The notes below the pieces were generated by a model that saw only the letters and a list, made by a program, of their open reading frames with translations, searched no databases and had not been told where the DNA came from. Below are positions 1-5,282 of a stretch of 10,801 bases of DNA, piece by piece. A program made the translations under genes and the position numbers. Origin of the DNA: Magnetococcales bacterium (GTDB lineage Bacteria; Pseudomonadota; Magnetococcia; Magnetococcales; Magnetaquicoccaceae); the NCBI GenBank assembly GCA_015229095.1, contig JADGCE010000022.1, forward strand, positions 1 through 10,801. The letters run 5' to 3'. Position 1 is the first letter of the stretch. Every line of letters starts with the position of its first letter.

Positions 1-59
1 TTGACCTCTATGGATCAAACTCCCCCGGTTTGCATGGAAGGCCGATGAACGGTTGCCGA

Positions 60-581
60 TCAAGGTCCAATCAAACCACAACGTTTCGCCCCGTTTTCAT
101 TCAGAACCATCACCGATGTCGGCGGCAATGCCCATGATTTCACAATCGGTTTAAACACCAATGACAGCGCATCCTGCAGCGGTGGCAGCCACGCATCCTT
201 ATGGCCATGGATAACAAGAACAAAACGAAAACTGGAGGTTGTGAGACTGAGCTTTCTGAAGGGCTCCGGCAACTCTCCGCCCGGATCCGGATGTCGTCCC
301 AGGCAAATCGCCATACCAAGAAGAAACCCATTGGTGAGTTTGGTATGAATGTCATCGATAAAATTTCTAAAACTGGGCCTCTCCGGCCTCGGAGTGCTGG
401 ACTTCGCTTCCACCACCCAAACGACCGGTCGTCCGGCTTGAAACCGCAGAAGCAGGAATTCCGCCATCTGCACACCTTCCCGTATCTGTCTGTAAACTCC
501 ACTCTTTTCGATATAGAAGCACCGATCTGCCTCGTAGGGGCCAAACATCATCCCAGACTCACTCAGCACGGGACCGGTCAT
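60..581 (-). CDS. Small hypothetical protein, possible PD-(D/E)XK nuclease-like partner of the ATPase
   Basis: This 173-residue protein is not a family I recognise by name. What can be seen is a short stretch, roughly residues 36-62, with an acidic residue (E41) before a hydrophobic strand, a turn, then a second strand ending in VVEAKS (E58, K60). That spacing resembles the core of PD-(D/E)XK nucleases, with Glu in place of the usual Asp. The rest is predicted alpha/beta with hydrophobic strands near 118-126 and 155-161. There is no signal peptide or membrane segment. Its ATG overlaps the stop of the upstream ATPase gene by four bases (ATGA), so the two are almost certainly translated together and probably work as a pair. 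Shine-Dalgarno pairing is weak, which fits coupled translation. The nuclease reading is inference from one motif; a non-catalytic adaptor or a toxin of another fold is equally possible. Confidence 0.75.
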   Translation of the reverse strand: MTGPVLSESGMMFGPYEADRCFYIEKSGVYRQIREGVQMAEFLLLRFQAGRPVVWVVEAKSSTPRPERPSFRNFIDDIHTKLTNGFLLGMAICLGRHPDPGGELPEPFRKLSLTTSSFRFVLVIHGHKDAWLPPLQDALSLVFKPIVKSWALPPTSVMVLNENGAKRCGLIGP

Positions 582-1591
582 CGCAAGGCCTGTTCCACTT
601 CCCGTTCGTGGAGAGAGATCGACTCGGCGATGATAGGGTTGTCCGGCATGCCGTTTTGCAGATCATCACATACCCAGCTGCTGCCGGTAGCAGATATCAT
701 CGGAATCGACCATCCACGCTCCTGCGCGATCAGGAACAATTTTTTGACCACAAAATAGGAGTGGCTGGCCATAAAAAATTGAACGCCACGCTCCGCCAGC
801 ACGGCCACGATCTCCAACAGTTGCGAGATGGCAGTGGGGTGCAGAGCCGACTCGGGTTCGTCGATCAACACCACCGAGTTGCCATCCAGATAGCGGTTGC
901 CCAACAGGGTATCCAGAATGGCAAGCTTCTTGATACCCTCAGCCGTGACCCCGATGGGAAATTTGTGGCGGTCTCTGACAAACAGCCAACGACCAGCACC
1001 CTCCTCATACTCGATGACACCCCCCAGAAGAACCGCCAGCTGTTTGCGAGACCTGGCAAATTCCACACTGTTTCTGCCTCTGGATGTGGCTATTTTCAGT
1101 GCTTTAGCCAAATCAAAATAGGTATCATCAAAACCGAACATCCTGTCCTGTTCACGCGACTTCAGGATAATCTGATGCAGCGACAGCACCTCTTTCGCCG
1201 GCAAAAAAATCGAATTGCTGCCGCGTGGCGGCACATGGTTTTCGAGGCTGGCAATCAGTTTGCTGGTCTCCCTGCCAAAGCTGTAGGAGAAGGAGGCGTC
1301 ATCCATGGTAAGCGAGCTCGACAAAGGGGCACCCGCCCCTTTGCTGACCAGGTCGCCAATTTTTTCAACCTGAAACGTCCAGTACAACTTGTCCGCCAGA
1401 ATCTCGGAGGCTGACCGCTGCTCGTTGCCGCGCCTGTATCCTTCCAGCGTGCGCAAGCTGCTGTAGATCGCCTTCAGTAAAAATGTTTTTCCGCTGCCAT
1501 TACCCCCGATTACCAGGTTGATCCTGTCAAGGTTCGGCCAGTGGATGCTGGAAAGCGGCCCGAAATTGTTCAATGTGATGCTCTGGAGCAT
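578..1591 (-). CDS. AAA/ABC-type ATPase (AAA_15/AAA_21, OLD-like without TOPRIM)
   Basis: This 337-residue protein is a cytoplasmic P-loop ATPase of the SMC/ABC/OLD-like group. The Walker A motif GGNGSGKT is at residues 29-36, just after an N-terminal strand typical of this family (ITLNNFGPL). A signature-like segment (TAEGIKKLAIL) is near 216-226. Walker B with its catalytic glutamate (VVLIDEPE) is at 239-246, and the H-loop histidine (ASHS) is at 275-278. The middle, about 60-190, is variable and probably forms the lid or coiled insertion. No TOPRIM nuclease domain is present, so it is not a full OLD protein. A clear GGAGG lies 9 nt before the ATG. It overlaps the next small gene by 4 nt. 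ATPases of this shape are often paired with a separate effector in phage-defence units, so that role is suggested but unproven. Sampled base composition is poorer in GC than in the signalling genes. Confidence 0.9.
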   Translation of the reverse strand: MLQSITLNNFGPLSSIHWPNLDRINLVIGGNGSGKTFLLKAIYSSLRTLEGYRRGNEQRSASEILADKLYWTFQVEKIGDLVSKGAGAPLSSSLTMDDASFSYSFGRETSKLIASLENHVPPRGSNSIFLPAKEVLSLHQIILKSREQDRMFGFDDTYFDLAKALKIATSRGRNSVEFARSRKQLAVLLGGVIEYEEGAGRWLFVRDRHKFPIGVTAEGIKKLAILDTLLGNRYLDGNSVVLIDEPESALHPTAISQLLEIVAVLAERGVQFFMASHSYFVVKKLFLIAQERGWSIPMISATGSSWVCDDLQNGMPDNPIIAESISLHEREVEQALR

Positions 1592-1692
1592 TCCCCATTT
1601 CCTCCGTCAGTCCATGCGACCGAGACCTCCAGGGCACGACCGTCCTTTTCAGCCATGTGCAGCAGCATGGCCGCTTGATCAAGGTCTTTCAT
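1570..1692 (-). pseudogene. Truncated HEPN-domain toxin (N-terminal fragment only)
   Basis: The ATG lies inside the last codons of the MNT gene (the TATGAA of its final residues), the usual overlapping arrangement of MNT/HEPN toxin-antitoxin pairs. The first 22-25 residues (MKDLDQAAMLLHMAEKD, then GRALE) match the start of the HEPN family in which an LL-x-A-x-x-D-x-x-A-L helix comes first. After that the reading continues only 15 residues of unrelated sequence and stops inside the ATPase gene, for 40 residues in total. HEPN proteins are normally about 110-140 residues and carry the RX4-6H catalytic motif well after this point, so the toxin activity should be lost. The homology ends right before the ATPase ribosome-binding site. 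The alternative, a genuine 40-residue protein, seems less likely given the family match. The HEPN assignment rests on my recognition of a short helix. Confidence 0.6.
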
Positions 1693-2008
1693 AGAGCAAG
1701 CGTCCCTCCCGCAGGGCATGGCCGACCACATGGTTCCATGAACCCCGCCAGCGCGCCACCTCTGCCCGACTGTAGAGCAGAATATCCTTGGCAATGCGAA
1801 ACTCGGCGATCGCTTGCCGAATGGTTTGCAATTCACGCCAGCGGCTGTGTCCCCTGAAGCCCTCCTGCTCCACGATCAAAAGGTCGATGTCCGATTCCTC
1901 CGAGCCATCCCCACGGGCCAGGGAACCGAACAGAAAAATCTGCTCCGGTTGCACGGCCTCCACAATATTCCGCACCATGGTGATCAGATCGGTTTCGCTG
2001 ATGGTCAT
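1679..2008 (-). CDS. MNT-type nucleotidyltransferase antitoxin (MntA-like)
   Basis: This 109-residue protein is a minimal nucleotidyltransferase. The diagnostic pattern GS-x10-DxD is exact: FGSLARGD starts at F27, with S29 as the motif serine, and SDIDLL follows with D40 and D42 as the metal-binding acids. A third candidate acid is D75. In characterised MNT/HEPN pairs the MNT partner adds AMP to the HEPN ribonuclease and blocks it; that is family knowledge, not shown here. A good GGAG lies 6 nt before the ATG. It begins 33 nt after the fluoride channel gene and its end overlaps the start of the HEPN fragment. Because that toxin is broken, this antitoxin is probably an orphan, or could act on an unlinked toxin. 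Length is usual for the family and all motif residues are intact. Confidence 0.88.
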   Translation of the reverse strand: MTISETDLITMVRNIVEAVQPEQIFLFGSLARGDGSEESDIDLLIVEQEGFRGHSRWRELQTIRQAIAEFRIAKDILLYSRAEVARWRGSWNHVVGHALREGRLLYERP

Positions 2009-2041
2009 GCCATGCTCCGTTGCCGTTGTTGAATACCCCCC

Positions 2042-2425
2042 TCACACCCCCCATCCCTTCACCGTCCAGAGGCCCAGGGCGGTCATGCCCAGGGAGCCCA
2101 GCAGATGCAGCAGGGCCACGGCCATCGCCCACAGATAGGCCTGCTGTTGCAGCAACCCCACCACCTCGGCGGAAAAGGTGGAAAAAGTGGTCAACCCCCC
2201 CATGAAACCGGTGATCACCAACAAACGCCACTCCGGTGCCAGCGCAGGGGCGTGGGCAAAAAAGGCCACCGCCACCCCCACCAGATAGCCCCCCAACAGA
2301 TTGGCCGCCAACGTCCCCAACGGCAGGGTGGGCAACAGGGGGTTGAGCCACACAGAAAACCACCAGCGCAGCCAGGCACCCAGGGCCGCCCCCACCCCCA
2401 CCGCGATCATCGACCAGAGCGGCAT
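2042..2425 (-). CDS. fluC: Fluoride ion channel FluC (CrcB)
   Basis: This 127-residue inner-membrane protein exports toxic fluoride; two copies form an antiparallel dimer with two pores. Four hydrophobic helices are visible at about 5-26, 35-57, 66-92 and 97-121. Family hallmarks are GAALGAWLR at the first helix, GTLAANLLGG with the conserved pore asparagine N42, and the strongly conserved GFMGGLTTFSTFS at 73-85, which holds the two phenylalanines (F81, F84) of the fluoride path and the central sodium-site region. I chose ATG 2425 because it gives the usual family length and the reading frame upstream is GC-rich and unlike FluC; ATG 2410 (residue 6) is an alternative. It starts 40 nt after the CheR stop and may be read from the same transcript. 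No fluoride riboswitch was recognised before it. Confidence 0.93.
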   Translation of the reverse strand: MPLWSMIAVGVGAALGAWLRWWFSVWLNPLLPTLPLGTLAANLLGGYLVGVAVAFFAHAPALAPEWRLLVITGFMGGLTTFSTFSAEVVGLLQQQAYLWAMAVALLHLLGSLGMTALGLWTVKGWGV

Positions 2426-2465
2426 GCCCCACCCCGCGCCCCATGCGCTCCACCCGGAGCCCCGC

Positions 2466-4073
2466 TCATGCCGACCGTACCGAGGCCGCCGACTCTCCCA
2501 ACAGCTTTTCCAGCTGCTGGACCAACGCCCTGGCCGTCCACTCCTCATAATGGGGCACCCGACTCTCCGCCGGCAGGCCATGCAACACATCCAGGGCCCC
2601 CAAACGCATCTGTCTGGCCCGCTCCAACACGCCCTCCTCCTGATAGAGGGTGGCCAGGTGCAGATAGGCCGCCACATGGCCATGATCCAGATAGAGGGTT
2701 TTTTTCAGCAGATCCTTGGCCTGCTCCACATCGCCCCGATCCTGCACCAGGGTTGCCAACAAAAAATGCGGCTCCGCCACAAAGGGTCGATGGCGCAGGG
2801 CCTCCCGGCAATAGCCCTCTGCCTTGCCCTGCTCCCCCAGATTGGCATGGCAGCGGGCCAGCAGCAGACAGAGCTCCCCGCTCAGGGGAAGAGCCTCGCG
2901 CAGGGATTCCGCCAAGCGGATCGCCGCCCCATAGTGCCCCTGTTCCAACTGGGCTTGGGCCTCCTGCAGCCTCTGCTCCGCCGATTTTTGTCTCTTGACG
3001 GGAGGCGCGGGAGGCGCGGGAGGAACCACAGGCACGGGCTTTTTCACTTGCCACCCCACCGGGGATGGCAGGGGGCCCTCTGTGCCACCCGCAGAGGGGG
3101 AACGCACGCTCACCCCCTCCCGACCCAAACCCCGACGGCCAGCCGACGCTCTCTCCTCCAAAGGGCGATAAAAAATGACAGAATCGGGAAATTGCCGAAC
3201 CTCCAAGGGCAACGATCCGGAGGCCACCAACTGGGAAACCGGCTGTTGCACCTCCGCATGACCGGTCAAAATATAGCCCCCCGGCCGCAAACAGGCCGCA
3301 AAACGGGCCATGATGCCGGCAATGGCGTCATAATGGAAATAAATGAAAACATTGCGGCAGACGATCAGGTCCAGGTCGTACAAATCCTGGCGCGGATCCG
3401 GGAAGAGATCCTTGATCAAATTCAATTTTGCAAAACGGACCATCTCCTGCAGGCCCGGTTGCAACCGCCACTCCCCCGGGTAGCGACCATCCGGGACAAA
3501 ATAGCTCTGCTGCACCTCCTCCCCCACACCCCGAAAGGCCCAGCGGCCATAACGCCCCTCCTGAGCCTGTTGCAGGGCCTGTTCGTTGATATCGGTCCCC
3601 TTGATCAACACATTCCAGCCATTCGCCGCCGGCGGCAGAGAGTCCCTGGCCACCACCCCCCCAGCCGCAGCCAACGCGGATGCGATCAGGATCGCCAGGG
3701 AATAGGGCTCCTCCCCCGAAGAGCACCCCGCACTCCAGACCCGCAAGGAACGACTCGGAGCACGCAGGGCCAACAATTCCGGAAAAATCACCTCCCGCAA
3801 CAGACGCATCTGCCCGGCATCCCGGAAAAAATAGCTCTCCCCGGTGGTGAGTTCCAACACCAGCGCCCGCCACTCCTGCTCGCTGGCCGCTCCTTCAGAG
3901 GTCAACAAGGCCAGATAACGGGCCTCCGTACCGCTTTGGCTCAGCTGCACACGACGCACCAGCTTTTCCCGCAGATGGGGCAAATCATGCTCCGGAATCA
4001 CAAACCCTGTATATGCGCCAATCACATGGCAAAATTGTTCCAGGATCCCATGAGAGAAAGATTCCATGCGCAT
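2466..4073 (-). CDS. CheR methyltransferase with C-terminal TPR domain
   Basis: This 535-residue protein is an S-adenosylmethionine-dependent protein-glutamate methyltransferase of the CheR family. An N-terminal helical CheR_N region (about 5-65) precedes the conserved LTTGESYFFRD (75-85). The SAM-binding loop SAGCSSGEEPYSL is at 114-126, GTDIN with the ribose-binding acid D161 at 159-163, and CRNVFIYF with the active-site tyrosine at 239-246. A Pro/Arg-rich linker follows (about 304-362), containing a 9-nt tandem DNA repeat that encodes PPAPPAPP. Three to four TPR-like helical repeats occupy 365-495, which probably bind a protein partner, as in FrzF- and WspC-like methyltransferases. The start shares one base with the stop of the preceding receiver gene (TGATG). 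The catalytic motifs look intact, so it should be active, but no methyl-accepting receptor lies in the window and its substrate is unknown. A second ATG two codons in is possible. Confidence 0.93.
   Translation of the reverse strand: MRMESFSHGILEQFCHVIGAYTGFVIPEHDLPHLREKLVRRVQLSQSGTEARYLALLTSEGAASEQEWRALVLELTTGESYFFRDAGQMRLLREVIFPELLALRAPSRSLRVWSAGCSSGEEPYSLAILIASALAAAGGVVARDSLPPAANGWNVLIKGTDINEQALQQAQEGRYGRWAFRGVGEEVQQSYFVPDGRYPGEWRLQPGLQEMVRFAKLNLIKDLFPDPRQDLYDLDLIVCRNVFIYFHYDAIAGIMARFAACLRPGGYILTGHAEVQQPVSQLVASGSLPLEVRQFPDSVIFYRPLEERASAGRRGLGREGVSVRSPSAGGTEGPLPSPVGWQVKKPVPVVPPAPPAPPVKRQKSAEQRLQEAQAQLEQGHYGAAIRLAESLREALPLSGELCLLLARCHANLGEQGKAEGYCREALRHRPFVAEPHFLLATLVQDRGDVEQAKDLLKKTLYLDHGHVAAYLHLATLYQEEGVLERARQMRLGALDVLHGLPAESRVPHYEEWTARALVQQLEKLLGESAASVRSA
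2996..3025. repeat. 9-bp tandem repeat in the CheR linker
   Basis: The unit ggaggcgcg is repeated twice from 3001, followed by a partial third copy. It encodes the PPAPPAPP part of the linker between the methyltransferase and TPR domains. It keeps the frame and is probably a flexible spacer. Confidence 0.6.
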
Positions 4074-4486
4074 CAGGCGGGCAGCTCACTCAAGGTCCAA
4101 TAGAGGTTGATGGTCCGAATCACCTCGACAAATTGCAGATAATCCACCGGCTTGACCATATAGCCGGCTACGCCCAGATCAAAACTTTTCGCCCGATCCA
4201 ATTCATCCTTCGAGGTGGTCAACACCACCACCGGAATGGTACGCAGGTGCTCTTCCTGCTTGATGGCGTTCAAAAACTCAATACCGTTCATGCGGGGCAT
4301 ATTGAGGTCCAGCAAAATGATGCAGGGTCGCTCGTTCTGGGGATCCTGCAACCAGGCCACCCCCTCCTCCCCATTGCCCACCAGGGCGACCGGATTGCCC
4401 ACATGAATCGCCTTCAAGGCCCGCTTGACGGTCATCGCGTCCACCCGATCATCTTCCACCAGCAATATGGTCTTCATGCCCTTCAT
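4073..4486 (-). CDS. Single-domain response regulator, Rcp1-type
   Basis: This 137-residue protein is a lone receiver domain without an output domain. The acidic pocket is E11-D12-D13, the phosphoacceptor is D60 (ILLDLNMPRMNG), the switch threonine is in VVVLTTSKDE (T90/T91), and the invariant lysine is K112 (MVKPVDY). The GNPVALVGNGEEGVAWL stretch, the TTSKDE loop and the C-terminal NLYW are typical of Rcp1-like regulators, which commonly pair with sensor kinases carrying the FAYIVSHDLKAPL type of HisKA. That kind of kinase lies immediately upstream, 4 nt away, so it is the likely phosphodonor. I chose ATG 4486, with AGGGAG about 11 nt upstream; ATG 4477 would shorten it by three residues, and upstream in-frame starts would overlap the kinase. 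The stop overlaps the CheR start, suggesting that its phosphorylation is linked to CheR function. Confidence 0.93.
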   Translation of the reverse strand: MKGMKTILLVEDDRVDAMTVKRALKAIHVGNPVALVGNGEEGVAWLQDPQNERPCIILLDLNMPRMNGIEFLNAIKQEEHLRTIPVVVLTTSKDELDRAKSFDLGVAGYMVKPVDYLQFVEVIRTINLYWTLSELPA

Positions 4487-4490
4487 GATG

Positions 4491-5270
4491 CTATACACTC
4501 CCTGATTCCTCGACGGATAATGGAACAGCTCTCTTGGGTACGGTAAACTCAAACCGCGTCCCCGGCACCGACTGGCCCGACCCATCCCCCTCCGCCGGGA
4601 TGGGGGAGATCACCCGGACCACGCCCCCGTGCAGCTCGATAATTTTTTTGACCAGGGTGAGGCCAATGCCGGTGCTGCCATAGGCATCCCCGGCATGCAA
4701 GGTTTGAAAAATCTGGAAAATACGCTCATGATCCCTGGGCGCAATGCCCGGTCCGTTGTCCTGCACCCCGAACAGATAGCACTCTTCCTGCTCCAGGCAG
4801 CTCAGGAGGATCTCCCCCTGGGGCTTGTCCATGAATTTGATGGCGTTGGAGATCAAATTCTGGAACACCTGCCCCATGCGCACCCGCTCACAAACCAGCA
4901 CCGGCAACCGGGAGAGCAGCCGCACCGTCACGGTCGGCGGGGGCGCCAACAGATCAATCACCTCTGTCACCAGCTTGTTGAGGTTGACAGGCTCCTGCGC
5001 CTCCCGCACCCGACCGACGCGGGAATAGTGCAGCACCCCCTCGATCAACTGATCCATGCGCCGCACCCGCCCCTGCAGCAACTCCAACTGCTCCCGGCCA
5101 TCCTCATCAAACAGCGCCCCATAATCTTCGGCGATCCACTGCACCAGGGAGTGGATCGCCCGCAAAGGGGCCTTTAAATCGTGGGAAACGATATAGGCAA
5201 ACTGCTGGAGTTCCTGGTTGGTACGCTCCAACTCCCGGATCAATCGCTCCCGCTCTCCCGTCTCTGCCAT
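4491..5270 (-). CDS. Sensor-less histidine kinase (HisKA-HATPase)
   Basis: This 259-residue cytoplasmic protein is almost only a kinase core. A short N-terminal helix (about 5-24) leads into HisKA with the phosphorylated histidine H30 in FAYIVSHDLKAP. The ATPase domain shows the N box (NLISNAIKFM, N142), the G1 box (DNGPGIAP, D171) and the G2 box (GSTGIGLTLVKK, from G198). There is no PAS, GAF or membrane segment, so input must come through a partner. Its core is closely similar to the C-terminal kinase of the large upstream fusion; many positions match around the H box, the HY(S/V)RV helix and FMDKP. It starts 12 nt after that gene's stop with a strong GAGGGGA site about 8-9 nt before the ATG, and ends 4 nt before the receiver gene. 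It probably phosphorylates that receiver; dimer formation with the large kinase is an inference. Confidence 0.93.
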   Translation of the reverse strand: MAETGERERLIRELERTNQELQQFAYIVSHDLKAPLRAIHSLVQWIAEDYGALFDEDGREQLELLQGRVRRMDQLIEGVLHYSRVGRVREAQEPVNLNKLVTEVIDLLAPPPTVTVRLLSRLPVLVCERVRMGQVFQNLISNAIKFMDKPQGEILLSCLEQEECYLFGVQDNGPGIAPRDHERIFQIFQTLHAGDAYGSTGIGLTLVKKIIELHGGVVRVISPIPAEGDGSGQSVPGTRFEFTVPKRAVPLSVEESGSV

Positions 5271-5282
5271 GGCCAGTTCCCC

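Noticed and set aside
1..59. Possible remaining piece of the HEPN toxin beyond the ATPase unit
   Set aside because: One minus-strand frame reads AFHAN, faintly like the FHAQQ motif of HEPN proteins, but the following residues do not match, so I treat it as chance; the sequence is too short to judge.
60..1700. Insertion sequence carrying the ATPase unit
   Set aside because: No transposase, terminal inverted repeats or target-site duplication could be seen at either end; only a weak 7-base similarity that is expected by chance.
2301..4103. 600-codon open frame on the plus strand opposite CheR and FluC
   Set aside because: It is antisense to well-supported domains, spans two genes and is rich in Pro, Gln, Arg and His without any recognisable motif.
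4487..4585. Longer form of the Rcp1-type receiver starting at 4585
   Set aside because: The extra 33 residues would overlap the end of the kinase gene and have an arginine-rich, out-of-frame character; the receiver fold starts at the 4486 or 4477 ATG.
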